Assembly (NCBI RefSeq): GCF_032397745.1
Contig: NZ_CP135921.1
Span: 1,178,001-1,242,000, forward strand
Reading direction: 5' to 3'
Source of the DNA: Bradyrhizobium prioriisuperbiae
GTDB lineage: Bacteria; Pseudomonadota; Alphaproteobacteria; Rhizobiales; Xanthobacteraceae
DNA: 64,000 bases
Below are positions 44,661 through 53,078 of the stretch, one piece after another (within the stretch, counting starts at the first letter, position 1; each line of letters opens with the position of its first letter). The notes beneath the pieces were generated by a model. The model was not told the origin of the DNA, made no database searches, and saw nothing but the letters and a program-made list of their open reading frames with translations. The translations under genes and the position numbers were made by a program.

Positions 44661-46517
44661 TTAATACCCGAGCGCGTGCGGCAGCCACAGGCTGATGGCC
44701 GGCACAAAGGCGATCAACAGCAAGCAGAGGAACAGGAGGCCGAGATAACCGAGGATCGGCTTGACGGTCTGCTCGATCGGCACGTTGCCAATCAGGCAGG
44801 CGCCATAGAGCCCTAATCCGAGCGGCGGCGCAAACAGCCCGATGCCCATGGCGATCACCAGCACAACACCGAAATGCAGCGGCGCGATGCCGAGCTGCCC
44901 CGCCACCGGAACCAGCAGCGGCCCGAAGATGATCAGCGCCGCCGCGCCCTCCAGCACCGACCCCATCACGATCAGGATCGCGATGGAGAGCAGGATGAAC
45001 ATCCAGGTGCCGCTCGAATGCGACAGCTCGATCATCATGTCGGCGACCGCATGGGGCACCTGCTGCAGCGTCAGCACAAAAGCCAGCGCCTGCGCCGCCG
45101 CGACAATGAACAACACCAGTCCCGAGCGATTGGCCGCATGGATGAAGCAGCGCACCGCATTCGCCCACGACAGCTCGCGGAACACGGCGGCGCCGACCAC
45201 GATGGCATAGAGCACGGCAAAAGCGGAAATTTCCGTCGCTGTCGCAAACCCGCTCTTGAAGCCGATAAAGATCATCGCGATCAGCCCGAGCGAGACGATC
45301 GCGCCCAGCCACATGCGATTGAGCGAGCCCGCGGGAATGATCTCCGCGGTTACCGCAGCCTTGGTGCCGAACAGGATCGACACACCAATCAACGCCGCCG
45401 CCATCAGGCCGGCCGGCAGGAGACCCGCCATGAACAGGCCGCCGATCGACAGATTGGCGACAAAGCCGAGGATGATCAGATTGATGCACGGCGGGATGGT
45501 TTCGGCCATCACCGCGGACGCCGCCAGCAGCGCCACGGCATTGCCGGGATTCTGCCGCGACTTGCGCGCGGCCGGAATCAGCACCGAGCCCACGGCGGCG
45601 ACATCGGCCATCTTCGACCCCGAGATGCCGGAGAACAGCACCATCGACATCACCATCACCACGTTGAGTCCGCCACGCATGCGCCCGACCAGCCGTTGCA
45701 GCAACTCGATCAGGCGGACTGACATCCCGTTGGCTTCCATCAGGTAGCCGACCAGGATGAAAAACGGGATCGCCAGCAGCACGAAATTGTCGATGCCCCG
45801 CGCCATCTGCTGCGCGAAGATCACTCCCGGCAGCGTGCCCTCGGCCCAGATGTAGATCAGCGCCGCAAGCGCCAGCGCAAACCCGATCGGCAGGCCGCCG
45901 ACCAGTGTCAGCGCAAAGCCGGCCAGCATCAGGGTGCGTGACGCAGGCACCGTCTCGGGCGAAGCCGCATCCCAGAGCAGGTAAAGTGCGACGACGGCCA
46001 ACACCAGCGCGAGCCCGGCCGCAATGTCGCGCGTCGGACGGCGCAAAAACAGATCGGCCGCGAACACCGCCATGAACAGGCCGCCGGCCCCCATCGGATA
46101 GAACGTCCATTCCAGCGGCAATCCCGAGCCGGTGGTCTGTCCGGTGGTGAGCCAGCCGAGCTTCAAAGCGTTGAGCGCGGCATAGGCCGCGACGATGAAC
46201 ACCAGCAGCGCCTCCGCCGCGTCGACCACGCGGCGGACGGCACCAGGCGCCATGTCGATGAAGAAAGCGACGCCGGGATTTTCGGCGCGTGCGAGTGCAC
46301 TCGCCGCGCCGAAAAAGCTCGATCCGACCATGAGGCCACGCGCGACGTCGTCGGCCCATTCCACCGGTGCGTTGAACAGCGAGCGCAGCAGCACCGAGCC
46401 GATCACAACGGCAAGATCGGCGGCCAAGAGCACCGCCGCCACCGCGTCGGCTAACGTGAGCAGGACCTTCGTCGCCGGACGCGCGACGGGCCCGGTGAGC
46501 GCGATATCGCCGGCCAT
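44661..46517 (-). CDS. TRAP transporter permease, fused small and large subunits (DctQ-DctM)
   Basis: 618 aa with about sixteen helices. Residues 15-165 form the DctQ-like four-helix part (VLLRSLFNAPVEWADDVARG), and about 190-618 form the DctM part (PIGFALALAALIYIWAEGTL, GIDNFVLLAIPFFILVGYLM, SGSKMADVAAVGSVLIPA, PPCINLIILGF). Works with the binding protein upstream and uses a sodium gradient. The start at 46517 (MAGDIALTG) is 11 bases after dctP. Confidence 0.9.
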   Translation of the reverse strand: MAGDIALTGPVARPATKVLLTLADAVAAVLLAADLAVVIGSVLLRSLFNAPVEWADDVARGLMVGSSFFGAASALARAENPGVAFFIDMAPGAVRRVVDAAEALLVFIVAAYAALNALKLGWLTTGQTTGSGLPLEWTFYPMGAGGLFMAVFAADLFLRRPTRDIAAGLALVLAVVALYLLWDAASPETVPASRTLMLAGFALTLVGGLPIGFALALAALIYIWAEGTLPGVIFAQQMARGIDNFVLLAIPFFILVGYLMEANGMSVRLIELLQRLVGRMRGGLNVVMVMSMVLFSGISGSKMADVAAVGSVLIPAARKSRQNPGNAVALLAASAVMAETIPPCINLIILGFVANLSIGGLFMAGLLPAGLMAAALIGVSILFGTKAAVTAEIIPAGSLNRMWLGAIVSLGLIAMIFIGFKSGFATATEISAFAVLYAIVVGAAVFRELSWANAVRCFIHAANRSGLVLFIVAAAQALAFVLTLQQVPHAVADMMIELSHSSGTWMFILLSIAILIVMGSVLEGAAALIIFGPLLVPVAGQLGIAPLHFGVVLVIAMGIGLFAPPLGLGLYGACLIGNVPIEQTVKPILGYLGLLFLCLLLIAFVPAISLWLPHALGY

Positions 46518-46528
46518 TAGAGACGATC

Positions 46529-47557
46529 CTAGGCTTGGGTGGCGCGGATGGCGTCGACAATCGGCTTGGCCTCCGGCCGCGCCTTCACGAAATTGTCGGT
46601 TTGCGGCAACACGCGTTTGCGGAAGGCCTCGCGGTCGCAATCGATGATGGTGACGCCTTTCTGGGTCAGAACGTCGAGTGCTTCCTTCTCGACCGCCAGC
46701 CCGTGCACGCGGGTATCGGCCGCCGCCTTTTGCGCGGCATCGACAAATCCCTCGCGCAACTTCGCGTCCATGCGTCCGAACGTGGTTTCGCTGAAGTACA
46801 CCGCCAGCGGCGAGAAGTTATGTTTGGTCAGTGCATAGAATTTCGCGGTTTCAAAGAACTTGCTCGACACAACCGTCGGCGGATCATGCTCCAGCCCGTC
46901 GAGCACACCGGCCTGCAGGGCGGTATAGATCTCCCCGAACGCCAGCGGCGTCGCCGCGGCCCCCATCAGGCGCAGGCACTCGGTGATGACGGGATTGGGC
47001 AAAGTCCTGATCTTGAGACCAGCGAGATCCTCCGGTGTCTTGACCGGCTTTTTCGCCAGTACGCTGCGCGAGCCGAAATTATAGGCCCAGGCGATGACAC
47101 GGATGTTGGCGCCCTTGAGCAGCGCAGCTTCGATCGATTTGGTGGCGCCGGCATCGAATGCCTTGGTCTGCTGTTCGAAGCTCGAGAACAGATAGCCGAG
47201 GTCGAAGGTGCCGACCAGCGGCACCAGATTCGCCGAAATCGAGGAGCCGGACAGCATCATGTCGATGACGCCGAGCTTCACCGAATTGATGACGTCGATT
47301 TCCTGCCCCAGCTGGTTGTCGGGGAAAAACGCCAATTCGATCTGCCCGTCGAGACCAGTAGCTTTCAGCTGTTTGACCAGGTTGTCGAAGTAGACGCGGC
47401 CGTTGGCATATTTCGGGTCGTTGGCGAGCGACGACGACACCTTCATCTTCATGGTGGCGGCTGTGGCGCGACCAATGATCGCAGGCGAAACGACGAGACC
47501 GGTGGCCAGCACGGCCGAGCTTTTCAGCACCGTGCGGCGGGACAGGAATACGGGCAT
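46529..47557 (-). CDS. TRAP transporter substrate-binding protein DctP
   Basis: 342 aa periplasmic protein with a Tat/Sec-like signal (LSRRTVLKSSAVLATGLVVS). The carboxylate-binding Arg is in LAGLKIRTLPNPV and the DctP hallmark AFGEIYTALQAGVLDGLEHD follows. First gene of the three-gene TRAP operon. The start at 47557 follows GAGGAAA; the frame continues to 47620. Confidence 0.92.
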   Translation of the reverse strand: MPVFLSRRTVLKSSAVLATGLVVSPAIIGRATAATMKMKVSSSLANDPKYANGRVYFDNLVKQLKATGLDGQIELAFFPDNQLGQEIDVINSVKLGVIDMMLSGSSISANLVPLVGTFDLGYLFSSFEQQTKAFDAGATKSIEAALLKGANIRVIAWAYNFGSRSVLAKKPVKTPEDLAGLKIRTLPNPVITECLRLMGAAATPLAFGEIYTALQAGVLDGLEHDPPTVVSSKFFETAKFYALTKHNFSPLAVYFSETTFGRMDAKLREGFVDAAQKAAADTRVHGLAVEKEALDVLTQKGVTIIDCDREAFRKRVLPQTDNFVKARPEAKPIVDAIRATQA

Positions 47558-47629
47558 GGCTTTCCTCCGAAGGCAGGTCTGGCGCCTGCTTTTGAAAAGA
47601 TGGGTGGTGATCCGCCCCATCTAGCCTTA

Positions 47630-47640
47630 ATGTAAGACCA
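47630..47640. promoter_or_regulatory. Candidate FadR-type operator between dctP and its regulator
   Basis: ATGTAAGACCA matches the FadR-subfamily consensus TNGTNNNACNA at all but the first base and lies in the 183-base region shared by the divergent dctP and FadR-like genes. No footprint evidence. Confidence 0.35.
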
Positions 47641-47740
47641 GATTCGGAGAATGAGCAAGCGCCCCGACGGCACTCACTGAGATTCTGGCCAGCCAGAAGC
47701 GTTTTGCGGGACTGCTGGACATTCTCGACCACAGGACACC

Positions 47741-48454
47741 ATGCTGAAGACATCCGCGCATTTGGTGCGCAACATCCACAGCCAGATCGCGGAGCAGATC
47801 GGCGCCACCATCGTCCGCGGCGAAATCGGCCCCGGCGAGCAACTGCCGTCCGAAATGAAAATCTGCCAGATGTTCGATGTCTCGCGACCGGTGGTGCGCG
47901 AGGCGATGCGCATTCTCACCGGCAAAGGCCTGATCGAGTCCCGCGCCAAAAGCGGCACGCGGGTGCGGCCTCCGGAGCTCTGGAGCCATCTCGACCCCGA
48001 CGTGCTGCGCTGGCGGCTCGCGACCACAAGTCTCGACAGTTATCTGCAGAAGCTGTTCGAGCTGCGCAATGCGGTCGAGCCGGCGGCGTCGGCCCTCGCC
48101 GCAACCGCCGCGACCCCCGACGATCGCAGCGCGATCGCCGAGGCGATGGACGGAATGGCGGCGGCGACCACCAACGACGAATTCGTGAACGCCGATATCG
48201 CGTTCCACAAGGCGATTTACATCGCCACCCGCAACGAGCTGTTCTGGCCGATCGCCCAGATGCTGGAGATCCTGTTGCGCCGTGGCTTTACCATCGCGGC
48301 GATCGGCGACCATCGCGCCCGCGCGCTTGCCGAGCATCGCGCGGTGATGCAGGCGATCTGCGCCGGCGACAGCGCCGCCGCTCACAAGGCAGCCACCGTC
48401 CTGCTCGGCAACACCGTCGACGATCTTCAGCGGATTCGGACATACGGGGAGTGA
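47741..48454 (+). CDS. FadR/GntR-family transcriptional regulator
   Basis: 237 aa. Winged helix-turn-helix at about residues 9-75 (GEQLPSEMKICQMFDVSRPV, VREAMRILTGKGLIESRAKS) and an all-helical FCD ligand domain at about 95-225 with metal-binding histidines (ADIAFHKAIYIATRNE, HRARALAEHRAVMQAI). It is divergent from the TRAP operon and probably represses it until the carboxylate ligand binds. Confidence 0.93.
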   Translation: MLKTSAHLVRNIHSQIAEQIGATIVRGEIGPGEQLPSEMKICQMFDVSRPVVREAMRILTGKGLIESRAKSGTRVRPPELWSHLDPDVLRWRLATTSLDSYLQKLFELRNAVEPAASALAATAATPDDRSAIAEAMDGMAAATTNDEFVNADIAFHKAIYIATRNELFWPIAQMLEILLRRGFTIAAIGDHRARALAEHRAVMQAICAGDSAAAHKAATVLLGNTVDDLQRIRTYGE

Positions 48455-48599
48455 GGCGAGAGCATCCGGCAATCAGGCGGAGCTCGGTTCCATTACCGTA
48501 GGCAACAATCAGCGATCCATGTATGCGCGACGACAAATCGTTTGCTAGTCTCGTCTCCAACGCGCAGCAAGACGCGTTGCAATGACGAGAGGAAACGAC

Positions 48600-49700
48600 A
48601 TGGACATTGGTTACTTCGCCATGCCTTCGCATCCACCCGAGTGCGGTTTGAAGGAAGGCCACGACTGGGATCTTCAAGTCCTTCGCTGGCTCGACGAGCT
48701 CGGCTTCAAGGAAGCCTGGATCGGTGAGCATCATACCGCACCATGGGAACCGCATCCGGCGCCCGACCTCCTGCTTGCCCAGGCTTTCCTGCAAACCAAG
48801 AACATCCGGCTCGGCCCAGGCGGCTTTCTGTTGCCCTATCACCACCCAGCCGAACTCGCGAACCGCGTGGCGATGCTCGACCATCTGTCCGGCGGCCGCC
48901 TGAATTTCGGCGTCGCCGCCAGCGGCCTTCCCAGCGACTGGGCGATGTTCAATGTCGACGGCATGTCCGGACAGAACCGGGACATGACCCGCGAGGCGCT
49001 GGAGATCATCCTGCGGCTGTGGTCCGAAGATGCGCCGTTCACCCACACCGGCAAGTACTGGACGGTGACCAAGCCGGATACGATGTTCGACTTCCTGAAG
49101 CCGCATCTCAAGCCGGTACAGGCGCCGCATCCGCCCATCGGCGTCGCCGGTCTCAGCAAGAACTCCGACACCCTGAAGCTTGCGGGCGAACGCGGCTTCA
49201 TTCCGATGAGCCTGAACCTCAACCCGGCCTATGTCTCAAGTCACTGGGACTCTGTCGAGGCGGGTGCTGCGAAAACCGGACGCAAGCCGAACCGGCAGGA
49301 CTGGCGGCTGGTGCGCGAAGTCTGCGTCGCCGAAACCGACGAAGAAGCCTGGAAACTTTCGGTCGGTGACATGATGGGCCGGATGATGGGCGAGTATTTC
49401 CTGCCGCTGCTCGGGCATTTCGGCTTCAAGGACTATCTCAAGCATGCACCGGATGTGCCCGACAGCGACGTGACGGTGAAGTACTGCGCAGAGCGCAACT
49501 GGATCGTCGGTTCACCTACGACCGTCGCCGACAAGATCGAGAAAATCTATCAGGAGGTCGGCGGTTTCGGCACGCTGCTGGTGTTCGGGTTCGACTACAA
49601 GCACGAGCCCGAGGCCTGGCACAACTCGCTGCGGCTGCTGAGTCAGGAAGTGATGCCGCGGCTGGCCCATCTCAAGCCGGATGTCGTACGGGCGGCCTAG
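48600..49700 (+). CDS. LLM-class flavin-dependent oxidoreductase
   Basis: 366 aa bacterial-luciferase-like TIM barrel: MDIGYFAMPSHPPE, WLDELGFKEAWIGEHHTAPW, IRLGPGGFLLPYHHPAELAN and HLSGGRLNFGVAASGLPSDW. Uses reduced FMN from a separate reductase. GAGGAAA is 6-12 bases upstream of the ATG at 48600. The substrate is unknown; it stands alone after the regulator gene. Confidence 0.92.
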   Translation: MDIGYFAMPSHPPECGLKEGHDWDLQVLRWLDELGFKEAWIGEHHTAPWEPHPAPDLLLAQAFLQTKNIRLGPGGFLLPYHHPAELANRVAMLDHLSGGRLNFGVAASGLPSDWAMFNVDGMSGQNRDMTREALEIILRLWSEDAPFTHTGKYWTVTKPDTMFDFLKPHLKPVQAPHPPIGVAGLSKNSDTLKLAGERGFIPMSLNLNPAYVSSHWDSVEAGAAKTGRKPNRQDWRLVREVCVAETDEEAWKLSVGDMMGRMMGEYFLPLLGHFGFKDYLKHAPDVPDSDVTVKYCAERNWIVGSPTTVADKIEKIYQEVGGFGTLLVFGFDYKHEPEAWHNSLRLLSQEVMPRLAHLKPDVVRAA

Positions 49701-49778
49701 ACACTGTCACGAGACGGCGCGGATCATCCCGCGCCGCTTCCTTCGGTATACGACGATGACCGGCTTTTGCTCAAAACG

Positions 49779-50009
49779 CTATCTGCTCGTCGACTCTCGC
49801 GTCGGTTCGCCCGGCGCGCGCTGCAGCGGCGGATGCGGACGGGCCAGCCCTGTCGTTCCCGGCGGCTGATCGGTCGCAGCAGTTTTGACGTCGACCCGAT
49901 TCAATGTCGTGACAAACGCCAGCGCCACGATGGCTGCCACCAGAATGGCGAAGGCCATCACGGTCAGATGAGCGTTGCCCAATCTCGGCGGTTCGTTATC
50001 GCCGGCCAT
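49779..50009 (-). CDS. Small one-helix membrane protein, hypothetical
   Basis: 76 aa. One membrane helix at about residues 14-35 (LTVMAFAILVAAIVALAFVT); the C-terminal 40 residues are rich in Pro, Thr and Arg. No known family. It follows another one-helix protein gene by 28 bases. Confidence 0.55.
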   Translation of the reverse strand: MAGDNEPPRLGNAHLTVMAFAILVAAIVALAFVTTLNRVDVKTAATDQPPGTTGLARPHPPLQRAPGEPTRESTSR

Positions 50010-50037
50010 GCCATGCTCCGTCAGTCACCGGTTGGTG

Positions 50038-50202
50038 TCACCAGCGCACGTACTGATCGACCCCGGCCGTCTGTATCGGCTCGATCGCGAAGCCGCGATT
50101 GATCAGGATCAGCGACATCCCGACGAAGGCGGCAAGGACGATCACAGCGACCAGATCGAGATAGCGGGGGTCGCGACCAAAGTTTTTGTTCTCATCGCGC
50201 AT
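50038..50202 (-). CDS. Small one-helix membrane protein, hypothetical
   Basis: 54 aa. MRDENKNFGRDPRYL, a helix at about residues 16-38 (LVAVIVLAAFVGMSLILINR) and a short tail. AAAGAGGAG lies 7 bases before the ATG at 50202; a longer frame to 50238 lacks one. No known family. Confidence 0.58.
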   Translation of the reverse strand: MRDENKNFGRDPRYLDLVAVIVLAAFVGMSLILINRGFAIEPIQTAGVDQYVRW

Positions 50203-50354
50203 GACGATGCACTCCTCTTTGCGGAAGTTGCACGTCAACGCGCGGCCATTTCCCCGGTTCCCCCGCTTGAAAGATTAGGATGGTCAGGCAAGCGAATGGG
50301 AGCGCCGCAGCATGACTTGCTGCGCCGCGATGCAGGCCGGGACGGACGATCCGG

Positions 50355-50969
50355 CTATTCGATTCGCCAGCGCGGCCTGCCCGGAAGGCCTTCGGGTTCA
50401 TTCGGGGCCAGCGTACTGGCGCTGTGCTCGGATGTCCCCTCGCCACTTTCCAGTTCGATGACGGTACCAGGAAAGCGGATGGCTCGCTTTTCGCCATCCT
50501 GCACGACGCGCCCCACGGCGAGAATGTGCTTCAGGTCCCCGTTCGGCAACGCCAGACGGTACGTCGCTCGATACGCGCCGCCGGTCCGCCTGGCCCGATC
50601 GATCAACATCGTCACTCGGGCGACGTCCTCGGGCAGAATGCGGGGCAGGAAGGCCTCGATGGACGCGCCGAGTTCGGCGTCAAGCGTCGACACGCCGAAC
50701 AGCTCAGCCACCTCGGCGTCGGCATAAATGCGATCGGCGACCAGATCCCAATCCCAGGAGCCCACAATCGTGAACTTTTCGGAATTGAAGCTCTTTCGAT
50801 TGGTCACCGGATCGGCCCGGGCCTCATCGAATTCAGGACGCGAATCGATCAATTCCAGCAGGGCCATCGACAACAATTGCCTCAAGAACCCAAGATTCAG
50901 CCGGGAAGCGATCATCATCGCCGATTGAATATGCACACCAAGTTTAAGAACACGATCTCTATCGGACAT
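50355..50969 (-). CDS. PAS-domain protein
   Basis: 204 aa, no output domain. N-terminal helical part to about residue 70; then a PAS-3-type fold: FTIVGSWDWDLVADRIYADA, VAELFGVSTLDAELGASIEA, FLPRILPEDVARVTMLIDRA and GDLKHILAVGRVVQDGEKRA. A stand-alone sensor that must pass its signal to another protein. 121 bases after the P450 gene on the same strand; the start at 50969 has GGAGGCAGC upstream. Confidence 0.8.
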   Translation of the reverse strand: MSDRDRVLKLGVHIQSAMMIASRLNLGFLRQLLSMALLELIDSRPEFDEARADPVTNRKSFNSEKFTIVGSWDWDLVADRIYADAEVAELFGVSTLDAELGASIEAFLPRILPEDVARVTMLIDRARRTGGAYRATYRLALPNGDLKHILAVGRVVQDGEKRAIRFPGTVIELESGEGTSEHSASTLAPNEPEGLPGRPRWRIE

Positions 50970-51090
50970 GCTGCCTCCGAAAAAATACATCAGGCATTTT
51001 CACTTTCTCTAATCGAATACGAGCAATACGAACGGTTCGGGCAATGAGAGCACTTCAAGCAATACGAGCGTTTTCAAATGAATAAACAAA

Positions 51091-52380
51091 TCAAGCCGCA
51101 GTTTTCTCTTTGGCTATTCCCTGTCTTACCTCGATCCGGATCGCCATGGGAGGTGGAATAAGCGTCACCGAGGCCTTGGGCCATGGGGCCGGGTTGGGAG
51201 CGACGCCAACGAAACGATAGGCTGCGGCCATTTCGAGCGCCAGCAGCTGGAGCTCCAGCATCGCGACCCCCATCCCGGCGCAGGCCCGCGGGCCGGCACC
51301 GAACGGGATATAGGCGTCGCCGAAGTATCGTCGGTTGACGTCGAACTCGTCGGGACGTTCCCAGAAGCGAGGGTCGCGCTGCATCTGCCATGGACAAATC
51401 AGCAACGAAGTTCCTCTGGCAAGATCCCGACCGCCGATTTGCGTCGGCGCCAGCACCTCGCGCGAAAACCACCAAGCCCCGGGATAGAGCCGGCAAACCT
51501 CGCGAACCAGATTGAGGCTGATATCCGCCCGCTTGACCTCTTCGATCCGCAGTTCGCCATTGGGATCGCTGCACCGGCGAGCCTCTTCCGCGATCGCCTC
51601 CGCCAAGTCGGGGCGAGCCGCCATGTGGTACAAGACCCAGGCCGCCGTCGTCCCCGTCGTATGATGGCCCGCAAGCAGCAAGGTCAGAATTTCGTCCCGC
51701 AGATCCTGGTCGGACAGGCCAAGCTCTTCGAGATCGCGCAGCGCGCTGGTTTTCATGGCGCACTCGCGTAAACGTTGTACCACCGTCGACATTGCAAGCT
51801 TGGCGAACGTCCGTCGCCGGCGGCGGCGCAGCCATCCGACCGGCCCGATCGGCAGCGCACGAAACATATCGTCCGCCAAGTCGTCTTCGATCAACCCAAC
51901 GGCCCTGACCAGCGCCTGCTCATCACCGCCCGAGATCACTTGCGTGCCGAAAACGGCGATGCAAATGGTGCGCAATGCCAGCGCCGCGGTATATTTCTGC
52001 GGATCGAACGTACCTGCGGTTGCGATCCGGGCCCCCACCGCTCGAATTTCCGCGCACATCTGCGGCAGGTATCGCTCCACATTGCCGCGCGCCATGTGCT
52101 TGTGCAGAACAGCCCGCCGCCGCTTGTGCTCGTCGCCATGCAGCATCAGCGAGCTGCGGCCGAACACAGGCGTCAGTTTCTTGATCAGGCGGCCTTTGCC
52201 GATGAGATGCTCCGGCGCCTTGAGGATCGGCCTGATCAGATCCGGATCAGTCACCAGCATGACCGGGCTCGGCCCAAGATGCAGCCGTTCCAGTCCCAGC
52301 GGGGCGGCATTGCCTTTCTGAAGCAGAAATCCGAGCGGATCACGCCGAAATGAGCGCACGTCCGAAAACATATGCAGCAT
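51091..52380 (-). CDS. Cytochrome P450, overlapping the luxI-type gene
   Basis: 429 aa soluble heme monooxygenase. I-helix LLAGHHTTGTTAAW (oxygen-binding Thr), K-helix ExxR in LVREVCRLYPG, and the heme loop IPFGAGPRACAGMGVAMLEL with the Cys ligand. No signal peptide or reductase domain; it needs ferredoxin or flavodoxin partners not seen in the window. The ATG at 52380 has GGAGG six bases upstream and lies 41 bases inside the AHL-synthase gene. The closest reading is a P450 that acts with or on the acyl-homoserine lactone. Confidence 0.92.
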   Translation of the reverse strand: MLHMFSDVRSFRRDPLGFLLQKGNAAPLGLERLHLGPSPVMLVTDPDLIRPILKAPEHLIGKGRLIKKLTPVFGRSSLMLHGDEHKRRRAVLHKHMARGNVERYLPQMCAEIRAVGARIATAGTFDPQKYTAALALRTICIAVFGTQVISGGDEQALVRAVGLIEDDLADDMFRALPIGPVGWLRRRRRRTFAKLAMSTVVQRLRECAMKTSALRDLEELGLSDQDLRDEILTLLLAGHHTTGTTAAWVLYHMAARPDLAEAIAEEARRCSDPNGELRIEEVKRADISLNLVREVCRLYPGAWWFSREVLAPTQIGGRDLARGTSLLICPWQMQRDPRFWERPDEFDVNRRYFGDAYIPFGAGPRACAGMGVAMLELQLLALEMAAAYRFVGVAPNPAPWPKASVTLIPPPMAIRIEVRQGIAKEKTAA

Positions 52381-53002
52381 CTTCAACCTCCAGTTTATCA
52401 GACATGATCTTCAACGCATGGTAGCGGCGATCGCCATCCTGCTGGTTGATCGGGATCTCGCCTGCGACGGCCATAATGTCGCAACCGTCGCGATCGGCTC
52501 CGATGACTTGCGGCACACCGAAGCGGTGCGATCGAATGCCGAGGCTGGCCAAAAATCGCTCGTACGGAGGCTCCGCCGTCGCCACCAGAGCCGTTGCCAG
52601 GCGCAATTGCGCGAAGCGAAACATCAGCGCGTAATTCATCCGGGCGGCTTCCAGCCGCCTGGCCATCGGCAGCACGCCGAAGCGACTGATCTCCCAGACG
52701 TCCGGCCGGCGTGGATAGGGCTTGATTGTTGCCAGCTGCGGAAAGATCGTGGCCGACAGATACGGCCGATCGGTTCGAATGGCGCGGAAACCGCCGATCA
52801 GCTTGTCATCGCGAAAGAGCAGGCAATGCTCGGTCAGGCCGGTATCGAATTCGTCCCGCTCCAGCCCGCCGCGGCTGGCAAGCTCCCAGCCGCACTCCTC
52901 GACAAACAGCTTCCGGCGCAGCCGCAGCAGGCTTGCGACCAATTGAGGGTTTCTCGATTCCCTCACGATCGTTGCATGATACCGTTCGAGGGGGACGTGC
53001 AT
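52340..53002 (-). CDS. Acyl-homoserine-lactone synthase, LuxI family
   Basis: 220 aa GNAT-like-fold enzyme that joins an acyl chain to S-adenosylmethionine to make an AHL signal. The invariant LuxI residues can be followed: Arg and Phe of LRRKLFVEECGW with its Trp, the Asp pair of RDEFDT, the Arg in GGFRAIRT, Phe in ATIFPQ, and Glu and Arg of WEISRFGV. The start at 53002 (MHVPLERYH) has GGGAG and AAGGA upstream. It is divergent from the luxR-type gene. Signal type (fatty, branched or aryl acyl) is not readable. Confidence 0.9.
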   Translation of the reverse strand: MHVPLERYHATIVRESRNPQLVASLLRLRRKLFVEECGWELASRGGLERDEFDTGLTEHCLLFRDDKLIGGFRAIRTDRPYLSATIFPQLATIKPYPRRPDVWEISRFGVLPMARRLEAARMNYALMFRFAQLRLATALVATAEPPYERFLASLGIRSHRFGVPQVIGADRDGCDIMAVAGEIPINQQDGDRRYHALKIMSDKLEVEDAAYVFGRALISA

Positions 53003-53078
53003 TCCTTCGCTCCCTTGGATGGCGCAGTTTGGGTGCAGAAGGCTTTGCCGCGGTACCCCGGGTTTCGGGGGGTTGACG
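53003..53078. promoter_or_regulatory. Shared promoter region of the divergent luxI- and luxR-type genes
   Basis: 76 bases. An imperfect palindrome ACCCCG-GGTTTCG-GGGGGT lies at 53055-53073, but the G run also serves as the luxR ribosome site, so a lux-box call is weak. No clear -10 sequence on either strand. Confidence 0.35.

Noticed and set aside
44650..46560. 636-codon minus-strand frame overlapping the TRAP permease
   Set aside because: Same strand but another frame; its Arg/Gly/Cys-rich translation has no membrane helices, whereas the neighbouring frame gives a complete DctQ-DctM.
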